From Megalopta genalis (taxonomy: Eukaryota; Arthropoda; Insecta; Hymenoptera; Halictidae), in NCBI RefSeq assembly GCF_051020955.1, contig NW_027476830.1:62001-126000 (forward strand): a stretch of 64,000 nt of DNA, given 5' to 3'. Made by a program: the position numbers and the translations under genes. Below, in pieces: positions 40,331 to 52,632 of the stretch; position 1 is the stretch's first letter, and the number at the start of each line of letters is the position of its first letter. The notes under the pieces were generated by a model, which was not told where the DNA came from, made no database searches, and saw only the letters and a list, made by a program, of their open reading frames with translations.

Positions 40331-42225
40331 CAAAAGCAGGAGGAACAAACGAGGTAGCTTTAATTCCATGCGAAACAAATGATTCAGCTGCAAATTAATA
40401 CGAAGTAGATGGCTTAGCTTCAAATCCATGCGAAACAAATGGTTTATCTACAAATAATTGTGGTATACATTATTTAGCTACAAGTGCATGCGAAACAAAC
40501 GAGTTAACTTCAAATCCATGCGAAACACATGATTTAGCTTCAAATCGATGCGATGTATAAGGTTTAGCTTCAAATCCATGCGAAACACATGATTTAGCTG
40601 CAAATCAATGCGATGTAGAAGGTTTAGCTTCAAATCAATGCGATGTAGATGGTTCAGCTTCAAATACATACGACACATATGAGTTAGCTTCAAATTCTTC
40701 CGATATAAATGATATAGCTTCAAAAGCTGGAGGAACAAACGAGGTAGCTTCAATTCCATGCGAAACAAATCATTTAGCTGCAAATCAATACGAAGTAGAA
40801 GGTTTAGCTTCAAATCCATGCGAAACAAATGGTTTAGCTATAAATACTTGTGATATACATTATTTAGCTACAACTGCATGCGAAACGAACGAGATAGCTT
40901 CAAATCCATGCGAAACAAATGGTTTAGCTTCAAATACTTGTGATATACGTTACTTAGATTTAACTGCACGCGCAACGAACTAGTTAGCTTCAAATCCATG
41001 CGAAACACATGATTTAGCTTCAAATCAATGCGATGTAGAAGGTTTAGCTTCAAATCCATGCGAAAAAAATGGTTTAGCTATAAATACTTGTGATATACAT
41101 TATTTAGCTACAACTGGATGCAAAACGAACGAGTTAGCTACAAATCCATGCGAAGCACATGATTTAGCTTCAAATCAATGCGATGTATAAGGTTTAGCTT
41201 CAAATCCATGCGATACACATGATTTAGCTTCAAATCAATACGATGTAGTAGGTTCAGCTTCAAATCCATGCGATATAAGTGATATAGCTTCAAAAGCAGG
41301 TGGAACAAACGAGGTAGCTTCAATTCCATGCGAAACAAATGATTTAGCTGCAAACACTTGGGGTATAAGTGATATAGCTTCAAATGCAGACTAATCAAAC
41401 GAGTTAGCTTCAAAATCCACGCGATACACATGATTCAGCTTCAAATACTTGCGATATAAGTGATGTAGATTCAACTGCAGGCGAAACGAAGGAGTTAGCT
41501 TCAAATCAATGCGAAACACATGATTTAGCTTCAAATCAATGCGATGTAGAAGGTTTAGCTTCAAATCCAAGCGAAACACATGATTTAGCTTCAAATACTT
41601 GCGATATAAGTGATCTAGCTTCAAATACAGGCGAAACGAAAGAGTTAGCTTCAAATCCATGCCAATCACATGATTCAGCTGCAAATCAATGCGATGTAGA
41701 AGGTTTAGCATCAAATCCATGCGAAACAAATGATTTAGCTTCAAACACTTTGTGTATAAGTGATATAGCTTCAAATGCAGACTAATCAAACGAGTTATCT
41801 TCAATATCCACGCGATACACATGATTCAGCTTCAAATACTTGCGATATAAGTGATGTAGATTCAACTGCAGGCGAAACGAACGAGTTAGCTTCAAATCAA
41901 TGCGAAACACATGATTTAGCTTCAAATCAATGCGATGTAGAAGGTTTAGCTTCAAATCATGCGATACACTAGATTTAGCTTCAAATCGATGCGATGTAGA
42001 AGGTTCAGCTTCAAATACATACGACACATATGATTTGGCTTCAAATACTTCCGATATAAATGATATAGCTTCAAAAGCTGGAGGAACAAACGAGGTAGCT
42101 TCAATACCATGCGAAACAAATGATTTAGCTTCAAATCAATGCGAAGTAGATGGCTTAGCTTCAAATCCATTCGAATCAAATGGTTTAGCAACAAATACTT
42201 GTGATATACATTATTTAGCTACAAC

Positions 42226-45200
42226 TGCATGCGAAACAAACGAGTTAGCTTCAAATCCATGCGAAACACATGATTTAGCTTCAAATCATTGCGATGTATA
42301 AGGTTTAGCTTCAAATCAATGTGATACACATGATTTAGCTTCAAATCAATACGATGTAGTAGGTTCAGCTTCAAATCCATGCGATATAAGTGATAGAGCT
42401 TCAAAAGCAGGAGGAACAAACGAGGTAGCTTTAATTCCATGCGAAACAAATGATTCAGCTGCAAATTAATACGAAGTAGATGGCTTAGCTTCAAATCCAT
42501 GCGGAACAAATGGTTTATCTACAAATAATTGTGGTATACATTATTTAGCTACAAGTGCTTGCGAAACAAACGAGTTAACTTCAAATCCATGCGAAACACA
42601 TGATTTAGCTTCAAATCGATGCGATGTATAAGGTTTAGCTTCAAATCCATGCGAAACACATGATTTAGCTGCAAATCAATGCGATGTAGAAGGTTTAGCT
42701 TCAAATCAATGCGATGTAGATGGTTCAGCTTCAAATACATACGACACATATGAGTTAGCTTCAAATTCTTCCGATATAAATGATATAGCTTCAAAAGCTG
42801 GAGGAACAAACGAGGTAGCTTCAATTCCATGCGAAACAAATGATTTAGCTGCAAATCAATACGAAGTAGAAGGTTTAGCTTCGAATCCATGCGAAACAAA
42901 TGGTTTAGCTATAAATACTTGTGATATACATTATTTAGCTACAACTGCATGCGAAACGAACGAGATAGCTTCAAATCCATGCGAAACAAATGGTTTAGCT
43001 TCAAATACTTGTGATATACGTTATTTAGATTTAACTGCACGCGCAACGAACTAGTTAGCTTCAAATCCATGCGAAACACATGATTTAGCTGCAAATCAAT
43101 GCGATGTATAAGGTTTAGCTTTAATTCCATGCGAAACACATGATTGAGCTGCAAATCAATACGATGTAGAAGGTTTTGCTTCAAATCCACGCGATACACT
43201 AGATTTAGCTTCAAATCAATGCGATGTAGAAGGTTCAGCTTCAAATACATACGACACATATGATTTAGCTTCAAATACTTCCGATATAAATGATGTAGCT
43301 TCAAAAGCTGGAGGAACAAACGAGGTAGCTTCAATTCCATGCGAAACAAATGATTTAGCTTCAAATCAATGCGAAGTAGATGGCTTAGCTTCAAATCCAT
43401 GCGAAACAAATGGTTTAGCTAAAAATACTTGTGATATACATTATTTAGCTACAACTGCATGCGAGACAAACGAGTTAGCTTCAAATCCATGCGAAACACA
43501 TGATGTAGCTTCAAATCAATGCGATGTATAAGGTTTAGCTTCAAATCCATGCGAAGGACATGATTTAGCTTCAAATCAGTGCGTTCTAGGAGGCTTAGCA
43601 TCAAAACCCATGCAAAACAAACGAGTTAGCTTCAAATCCATGCGAAACACATGATTTAGCTTCAAATCAATGCGATGTAGAAGGTTTAGCTTCAAATCCA
43701 TGCGATACACCAGATTTAGCTTCAAATCAATGCGATGTAGAAGGTTCAGCTTCAAATACATACGACACATATGATTTCGCTTCAAATACTTCCGATATAA
43801 GTGATATAGCTTCAAAAGCTGGAGGAACAAACGAGGTAGATTCAATACCATGCGAAACAAATGATTTAGCTTCAAATCAATGCGAAGTAGATGGCATAGC
43901 TTCAAATCCATGCGAAACAAATGGTTTAGCTACAAATACTTGTGATATACTTTATTTAGCTACAACTGCATGCAAAACAAACGAGTTAGATTCAAATCCA
44001 TGCGAAACACATGATTTAGCTTCAAATCAATGCGATGTATAAGGATTAGCTTCAAATCCATGCGAAACAAATGATTTAGCTTCAAACACTTGGTGTATAA
44101 GTGATATAGCTTCAAATGCAGACTAATCAAACGAGTTAGCCTCAAAATCCACGCGATACACATGATTCAGCTTCAAATACTTGCGATATAAGTGATGTAG
44201 ATTCAACTGCAGTCGAAACGAACGAGTTAGCTTCAAATCCATGCGAAACACATGATTTAGCTGCAAATCAATGCGATGTAGAAGGTTTAGCTTCAAATCC
44301 ATGCGATACACTAGATTTAGCTTCAAATCAATGCGATGTATAAGGTTTAGCTTCAAATCCATGCGATACACATGATTTAGCTTCAAATCAATACGATGTA
44401 GTAGGTTCAGCTTCAAATCCATGCGATATAAGTGATATAGCTTCAAAAGCAGGAGGAACAAACGAGGTAGCTTCAATTCCATTCAAAACAAATGATTTAG
44501 CTGCAAATCAATACGAAGTAGAAGGTTTAGCTTCAAATCAATAAGAGGTAGAAAGTTTAGCTTCAGATCAATAGAATGTAGAAGGTTTAGCTGCATATCA
44601 ATGCAACGTAGAAGGTTTAGCTTCAAATCCATGCGACAAAAATCATATAGCTTCAAATACTTGTGATATACATTATTTAGCTACAACTGCATGCGAATCA
44701 AACGAGTTAGCTTCAAATTCATGCGAAACACTCGATTTAGCTTCAAATACATGCGATGTAGAAGGTTTAGCTTCAAATCCGTGCGAAACAAATGATTTAG
44801 CTTCAAATCAAATCGAAGTACAGGGCTTAGATTTAGATCCATGCGAAACAAATGGTTTAGCTATAAATACTTGTGATTTACGTTATTTAGATTCAACTGC
44901 ATGCGCAACAAACGAGTCAGCTTCAAAAACATGCGAAACACATGATTTAGCAGCAAATCAATGCGATGTAGAATGTTTAGCTTCAAATCCATGCGAAACA
45001 AATGGTTGAGCTACAAATACTTGTGGTATACATTATTTAGCTTCAACTGCATGCGAAACAAACGAGTTAGCTTCAAATCCATGAGAAACACACGATTTAG
45101 CTTCAAGTCAATGCGATGTAGAAGGATTAACTTCAAATCCATGCGAAACAAATGATTTAGCTTCAAACACTTGGGGTATAAGTGATATAGTTTCAAATGC

Positions 45201-45288
45201 AGACTAATCAAACGAGTTAGCTTCAAAATCCACGCGATACACACGATTCAGCTTCAAATACTTGCGATATAAGTGATGTAGATTAAAC
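42226..45288 (+). repeat. 3,063-bp macro-repeat, copy 1
   Basis: Equivalent points at 42,298/45,361, 42,549/45,612 and 43,586/46,649 give exactly 3,063. The left breakpoint lies near 42,226, inside the shared GCGAAACAAACG of a fifth-position unit. Beyond it the flanks differ (ACAACTGCATGCG here, AAACTGCAGGCG before copy 2). The only difference from copy 2 I noticed is GATAGAGC at about 42,395 versus GATATAGC. It holds one CTAGGAGG marker (43,586). Confidence 0.93.
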
Positions 45289-48200
45289 TGCAGGCGAAAC
45301 AAACGTGTTAGCTTCAAATCCATGCGAAACACATGATTTAGCTTCAAATCATTGCGATGTATAAGGTTTAGCTTCAAATCAATGTGATACACATGATTTA
45401 GCTTCAAATCAATACGATGTAGTAGGTTCAGCTTCAAATCCATGCGATATAAGTGATATAGCTTCAAAAGCAGGAGGAACAAACGAGGTAGCTTTAATTC
45501 CATGCGAAACAAATGATTCAGCTGCAAATTAATACGAAGTAGATGGCTTAGCTTCAAATCCATGCGGAACAAATGGTTTATCTACAAATAATTGTGGTAT
45601 ACATTATTTAGCTACAAGTGCTTGCGAAACAAACGAGTTAACTTCAAATCCATGCGAAACACATGATTTAGCTTCAAATCGATGCGATGTATAAGGTTTA
45701 GCTTCAAATCCATGCGAAACACATGATTTAGCTGCAAATCAATGCGATGTAGAAGGTTTAGCTTCAAATCAATGCGATGTAGATGGTTCAGCTTCAAATA
45801 CATACGACACATATGAGTTAGCTTCAAATTCTTCCGATATAAATGATATAGCTTCAAAAGCTGGAGGAACAAACGAGGTAGCTTCAATTCCATGCGAAAC
45901 AAATGATTTAGCTGCAAATCAATACGAAGTAGAAGGTTTAGCTTCGAATCCATGCGAAACAAATGGTTTAGCTATAAATACTTGTGATATACATTATTTA
46001 GCTACAACTGCATGCGAAACGAACGAGATAGCTTCAAATCCATGCGAAACAAATGGTTTAGCTTCAAATACTTGTGATATACGTTATTTAGATTTAACTG
46101 CACGCGCAACGAACTAGTTAGCTTCAAATCCATGCGAAACACATGATTTAGCTGCAAATCAATGCGATGTATAAGGTTTAGCTTTAATTCCATGCGAAAC
46201 ACATGATTGAGCTGCAAATCAATACGATGTAGAAGGTTTTGCTTCAAATCCACGCGATACACTAGATTTAGCTTCAAATCAATGCGATGTAGAAGGTTCA
46301 GCTTCAAATACATACGACACATATGATTTAGCTTCAAATACTTCCGATATAAATGATGTAGCTTCAAAAGCTGGAGGAACAAACGAGGTAGCTTCAATTC
46401 CATGCGAAACAAATGATTTAGCTTCAAATCAATGCGAAGTAGATGGCTTAGCTTCAAATCCATGCGAAACAAATGGTTTAGCTAAAAATACTTGTGATAT
46501 ACATTATTTAGCTACAACTGCATGCGAGACAAACGAGTTAGCTTCAAATCCATGCGAAACACATGATGTAGCTTCAAATCAATGCGATGTATAAGGTTTA
46601 GCTTCAAATCCATGCGAAGGACATGATTTAGCTTCAAATCAGTGCGTTCTAGGAGGCTTAGCATCAAAACCCATGCAAAACAAACGAGTTAGCTTCAAAT
46701 CCATGCGAAACACATGATTTAGCTTCAAATCAATGCGATGTAGAAGGTTTAGCTTCAAATCCATGCGATACACCAGATTTAGCTTCAAATCAATGCGATG
46801 TAGAAGGTTCAGCTTCAAATACATACGACACATATGATTTCGCTTCAAATACTTCCGATATAAGTGATATAGCTTCAAAAGCTGGAGGAACAAACGAGGT
46901 AGATTCAATACCATGCGAAACAAATGATTTAGCTTCAAATCAATGCGAAGTAGATGGCATAGCTTCAAATCCATGCGAAACAAATGGTTTAGCTACAAAT
47001 ACTTGTGATATACTTTATTTAGCTACAACTGCATGCAAAACAAACGAGTTAGATTCAAATCCATGCGAAACACATGATTTAGCTTCAAATCAATGCGATG
47101 TATAAGGATTAGCTTCAAATCCATGCGAAACAAATGATTTAGCTTCAAACACTTGGTGTATAAGTGATATAGCTTCAAATGCAGACTAATCAAACGAGTT
47201 AGCCTCAAAATCCACGCGATACACATGATTCAGCTTCAAATACTTGCGATATAAGTGATGTAGATTCAACTGCAGTCGAAACGAACGAGTTAGCTTCAAA
47301 TCCATGCGAAACACATGATTTAGCTGCAAATCAATGCGATGTAGAAGGTTTAGCTTCAAATCCATGCGATACACTAGATTTAGCTTCAAATCAATGCGAT
47401 GTATAAGGTTTAGCTTCAAATCCATGCGATACACATGATTTAGCTTCAAATCAATACGATGTAGTAGGTTCAGCTTCAAATCCATGCGATATAAGTGATA
47501 TAGCTTCAAAAGCAGGAGGAACAAACGAGGTAGCTTCAATTCCATTCAAAACAAATGATTTAGCTGCAAATCAATACGAAGTAGAAGGTTTAGCTTCAAA
47601 TCAATAAGAGGTAGAAAGTTTAGCTTCAGATCAATAGAATGTAGAAGGTTTAGCTGCATATCAATGCAACGTAGAAGGTTTAGCTTCAAATCCATGCGAC
47701 AAAAATCATATAGCTTCAAATACTTGTGATATACATTATTTAGCTACAACTGCATGCGAATCAAACGAGTTAGCTTCAAATTCATGCGAAACACTCGATT
47801 TAGCTTCAAATACATGCGATGTAGAAGGTTTAGCTTCAAATCCGTGCGAAACAAATGATTTAGCTTCAAATCAAATCGAAGTACAGGGCTTAGATTTAGA
47901 TCCATGCGAAACAAATGGTTTAGCTATAAATACTTGTGATTTACGTTATTTAGATTCAACTGCATGCGCAACAAACGAGTCAGCTTCAAAAACATGCGAA
48001 ACACATGATTTAGCAGCAAATCAATGCGATGTAGAATGTTTAGCTTCAAATCCATGCGAAACAAATGGTTGAGCTACAAATACTTGTGGTATACATTATT
48101 TAGCTTCAACTGCATGCGAAACAAACGAGTTAGCTTCAAATCCATGAGAAACACACGATTTAGCTTCAAGTCAATGCGATGTAGAAGGATTAACTTCAAA

Positions 48201-48351
48201 TCCATGCGAAACAAATGATTTAGCTTCAAACACTTGGGGTATAAGTGATATAGTTTCAAATGCAGACTAATCAAACGAGTTAGCTTCAAAATCCACGCGA
48301 TACACACGATTCAGCTTCAAATACTTGCGATATAAGTGATGTAGATTAAAC
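45289..48351 (+). repeat. 3,063-bp macro-repeat, copy 2
   Basis: It is almost identical to copy 1, including private variants such as GCGGAACAAATGG and AGTGCTTGCG. That degree of identity implies a very recent duplication, or an assembly duplication. Confidence 0.93.
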
Positions 48352-50524
48352 TGCAGGCGAAACAAACGTGTTAGCTTCAAATCCATGCGAAACACATGAT
48401 TTAGCTTCAAATCATTGCGATGTATAAGGTTTAGCTTCAAATCAATGTGATACACATGATTTAGCTTCAAATCAATACGATGTAGTAGGTTCAGCTTCAA
48501 ATCCATGCGATATAAGTGATATAGCTTCAAAAGCAGGAGGAACAAACGAGGTAGCTTTAATTCCATGCGAAACAAATGATTCAGCTGCAAATTAATACGA
48601 AGTAGATGGCTTAGCTTCAAATCCATGCGAAACAAATGGTTTATCTACAAATAATTGTGGTATACATTATTTAGCTACAAGTGCATGCGAAACAAACGAG
48701 TTAACTTCAAATCCATGCGAAACACATGATTTAGCTTCAAATCGTTGCGATGTATAAGGTTTAGCTTCAAATCCATGCGAACCACATGATTTAGCTGCAA
48801 ATCAATGCGATGTAGAAGGTTTAGCTTCAAATCAATGCGATGTAGATGGTTCAGCTTCAAATACATACGACACATATGAGTTAGCTTCAAATTCTTCCGA
48901 TATAAATGATATATCTTCAAAAGCTGGAGGAACAAACGAGGTAGCTTCAATTCCATGCGAAACAAATGATTTAGCTGCAAATCAATACGAAGTAGAAGGT
49001 TTAGCTTCAAATCCATGCGAAACAAATGGTTTAGCTATAAATACTTGTGATATACATTATTTAGCTACAACTGCATGCGAAACGAACGAGATAGCTTCAA
49101 ATCCATGCGAAACAAATGGTTTAGCTTCAAATACTTGTGATATACGTTATTTAGATTTAACTGCACGCGCAACGAACTAGTTAGCTTCAAATCCATGCGA
49201 AACACATGATTTAGCTGCAAATCAATGCGATGTATAAGGTTTAGCTTCAATTCCATGCGAAACACATGATTGAGCTGCAAATCAATACGATGTAGAAGGT
49301 TTTGCTTCAAATCCACGCGAAACACTAGATTTAGCTTCAAATCAATGCGATGTAGAAGGTTCAGCTTCAAATACATACGACACATATGATTTAGCTTCAA
49401 ATACTTCCGATATAAATGATGTAGCTTCAAAAGCTGGAGGAACAAACGAGGTAGCTTCAATTCCATGCGAAACAAATGATTTAGCTTCAAATCAATGCGA
49501 AGTAGATGGCTTAGCTTCAAATCCATGCGAAACAAATGGTTTAGCTACAAATACTTGTGATATACATTATTTAGCTACAACTGCATGCGAGACAAACGAG
49601 TTAGCTTCAAATCCATGCGAAACACATGATGTAGCTTCAAATCAATGCGATGTATAAGGTTTAGCTTCAAATCCATGCGAAGGACATGATTTAGCTTCAA
49701 ATCAGTGCGTTCTAGGAGGCTTAGCATCAAAACCCATGCAAAACAAACGAGTTAGCTTCAAATCCATGCGAAACACATGATTTAGCTTCAAATCAATGCG
49801 ATGTAGAAGGTTTAGCTTCAAATCCATGCGATACACCAGATTTAGCTTCAAATCAATGCGATGTAGAAGGTTCAGCTTCAAATACATACGACACATATGA
49901 TTTAGCTTCAAATACTTCCGATATAAATGATATAGCTTCAAAAGCTGGAGGAACAAACGAGGTAGATTCAATACCATGCGAAACAAATGATTTAGCTTCA
50001 AATCAATGCGAAGTAGATGGCTTAGCTTCAAATCCATGCGAAACAAATGGTTTAGCTACAAATACTTGTGATATACTTTATTTAGCTACAACTGCATGCG
50101 AAACAAACGAGTTAGATTCAAATCCATGCGAAACACATGATTTAGCTTCAAATCAATGCGATGTATAAGGATTAGCTTCAAATCCATGCGAAACAAATGA
50201 TTTAGCTTCAAACACTTGGTGTATATGTGATATAGCTTCAAATGCAGACTAATCAAACGAGTTAGCTTCAAAATCCATGCGATACACATGATTCAGCTTC
50301 AAATACTTGCGATATAAGTGATGTAGATTCAACTGCAGGCGAAACGGACGAGTTAGCTTCAAATCCATGCGAAACACATGATTTAGCTTCAAATCAATGC
50401 AACGTAGAAGGTTTAGCTTCAAATCCATGCGACAAAAATCATATAGCTTCAAATACTTGTGATATACATTATTTAGCTACAACTGCATGCGAATCAAACG
50501 AGTTAGCTTCAAATTCATGCGAAA
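48352..50524 (+). repeat. 3,063-bp macro-repeat, copy 3, shortened
   Basis: It matches copies 1 and 2 at offset 3,063 but is more diverged: GCGAAACAAATGG and AGTGCATGCG replace the variants shared by copies 1 and 2. Near 50,390 it jumps to the sequence equivalent to 47,662 (offset 2,733), a deletion of 330 bp (11 units). It then continues only to the family-2 junction at about 50,524. Confidence 0.9.
50503..50524 (+). other. Junction between satellite families 1 and 2
   Basis: The left flank matches 44,692-44,728 and 47,755-47,791 through GCGAATCAAACGAG and the shared unit start TTAGCTTCAAATTCATGCG up to GAAA. There family 1 would continue CACTCG, but TGAACAAT, the first family-2 tail, follows. 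The switch sits inside a tract common to both families with the 30-bp register kept, as expected for homologous exchange between arrays. Confidence 0.88.
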
Positions 50525-52632
50525 TGAACAATTTAACTTCAGATTCATGTGAAATACACGAATTAGCTTCAAATTCACACGAATCATACGATTTAGCTCC
50601 AATATCATGCGAAACACACGATTTCGCTTCAAATTCGTGCGAAATAGCGGTTTTAAACAAACGATTTAGCTTCAAATTTATCCGAAATGAACAATTTAGC
50701 TTCAGATTGATGCGAAATACACGAATCAGCTTCAAATTCACGCGCAACGTACGATTTAGCTTCAATATCATGAGATATACACGATTTCGCTTCAAATTCG
50801 TGCGAAATAGCGGTTTTAAACAAACGATTTAGCTTCAAATTTATGCGAAATGAACAATTTAGCTTCAGATTCATGCGAAATACACGAATCAGCCTTAAAT
50901 CAACGCGAAACATACGATTTAGCTTCAATATCATGCGAAACACACGATTTCGCTTCAAATTCGTGCGAAATAACGATTTTAAATAATCGATTTTGCTTCA
51001 AATTCATGCGAAATGAACAATTTAGCTTCAGCTTCATACGAAATACACGAATTAGCTTTAAATCAACGCGAAACATACGATTTAGCTCCAATATCATGCG
51101 AAAGACACTATTTCGCTTCAAATTCGTGCGAAATAACGATTTTAAATTATCGATTTTGCTCCAAATTCATGCGAAATGATCAATTTAGCTTCAGATTCAT
51201 GCGAAATACTCGAATCAGCTTCAAATTCACGCGAAACATACGATTTAGCTTTAATATCATGCGATATACACGATTTCGATTGAAATTCGTGTGAAATAGC
51301 GATTTTAAACAAACGATTTAGCTTCACATTCATGCGAAATGATCAATTTAGTTTCGGATTCATGCGAAATAAACGAATTAGCTTCAAATTCACACGAAAC
51401 AAACGATTTAGCTCCAATATCATGTGAAACACACGATGTCGCTTCAAATTCGTGCGAAATAGCGACTTTAATCATAATAAATTCATGCGATATGAACAAT
51501 CTAGCTTCAGATTCATGCGGAATACACGAATTAGCTTCAAATTCACACGAAACAAACGATTTAATTTCAATATCATGCGAAACACACGATTTCGCATCAA
51601 ATTCGTGCAAAATAGCGATTTTAAACAAACGATTTAGCTTCAAATTCATGCGAAATGAACAGTTTAGTTTCAGATTCATGCGAAATACACGAATCTGCTT
51701 CAAATTCACGCGCAACATACGATTTAGCTTCAATATCATGCGAAACACACGATTTCACTTCAAATTCTTGCGAAATAACGATTTTAAATAATCGATTTTG
51801 CTTCAAATTCAAGCGAAATGAACAATTTAACTTCAGAATCATACGAAATACACGAATAAGCTTTAAATCCACGGGAAACATACGATTTAGCTTCAATATC
51901 ATGGGAAACACACGATTTCGATTTAAATTCGTGTGAAATAGCGATATTAAACAAACGATCTAGCTTCAAATTTATGCGAAATGAACAATTTAGATTCAGA
52001 TTCATGCGAAATACACGAATCAGCTTCAAATTCACGCTAAACATACGATTTAGCTTCAATATCATGCGATATACACGATTTCGCTTCAAATTCGTGCGAA
52101 ATAACGATTTTAAATAATCGATTTTGCTACAAATTCATGCGAAATGAACAATTTAGCTTCAGATTCAAACGAAATACACGAATTAGCTTTAAATCAACGC
52201 GAAGCATTTGATTTAGCTCCAATATCATGCGAAACACACGATTTCGCTTCAAATTCGTGCGAAATAGCGGTTTTAAACAAACGATTTAGCTTCAAATTTA
52301 TGCGAAATGAACAATTTAGCTTCAGATTCATGCGAAATACACGAATCAGCTTCAAATTCACGCGCAACATACGATTTAGCTTCAATATCATGCGAAACAC
52401 ACGATTTCACTTCAAATTCTTGCGAAATAACGATTTTAAATAATCGATTTTGCTTCAAATTCATGCGAAATGAACAATTTAACTTCAGAATCATACGAAA
52501 TACACGAATCAGCTTTAAATCCACGCGAAACATACGATTTAGCTTCAATATCATGAGATATACACGATTTCGCTTCAAATTCGTGCGAAATAGCGGTTTT
52601 AAACAAACGATTTAGCTTCAAATTTATGCGAA

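Larger units (their letters stand above)
36330..42225 (+). repeat. Subregion D: B-like family-1 units with local duplications
   Basis: The regular cycle order of subregion B returns, with both cycle types. The pair IASKAGGTNE plus IPCETND is frequent, as are stop-containing GTATAAGG units. Local duplications are listed separately. The TAAGAGGTAGAAGG / TAGAATGTAGAAGG pair at 37,515-37,555 also occurs in A, B and E, which links the regions. No gene is seen. Confidence 0.86.
2321..49719 (+). repeat. Rare CTAGGAGG marker unit, 11 scattered copies
   Basis: A distinctive unit pair, CAGTGCGTTCTAGGAGGC followed by a 31-bp unit with CATCAAAACCCATGC, is found at 2,321, 6,941, 10,537 (as CAGGGAGG), 15,502, 27,244, 28,566 (CTAGGCGG), 31,286 (CTAGGCGG), 38,752, 43,586, 46,649 and 49,712. 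It usually follows a unit containing GAAAGACAT or GAAGGACAT. It occurs in all five family-1 subregions and not in family 2, so it predates their separation or has been spread by exchange. Confidence 0.9.
1..50524 (+). repeat. Family-1 satellite: tandem array of about 30-bp units
   Basis: Direct reading shows head-to-tail units of 30 bp, with occasional 31-mers, all in one orientation with no inversion. Each starts with a near-constant TTAGCTTCAAAT, followed by a short variable stretch, ATGCGA or TTGCGA, and a tail from a small recurring set (AAACACATGAT, TGTAGAAGGT, AAACAAATGGT, TATAAGTGAT, TATACATTAT, AAACAAACGAG). At this unit length the segment holds roughly 1,680 units. The tails follow a fixed order that makes a five-unit, 150-bp cycle. 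No gene, RNA gene or mobile element interrupts it. In the forward frame a unit reads as the decapeptide LASNPCETHD, but stops and 31-mers break this frame repeatedly. Known satellite families could not be searched; I do not recognise the sequence. Confidence 0.97.

Noticed and set aside
1..50524. CRISPR array (about 30-bp repeats)
   Set aside because: Units abut with no unique spacers, tails come from a small reused set, and there are no cas genes or leader.
1..50524. TALE-like or pentapeptide-repeat protein
   Set aside because: TALE repeats are about 34 residues with a variable pair, and pentapeptide repeats need A(D/N)LXX spacing; the decapeptide here fits neither.
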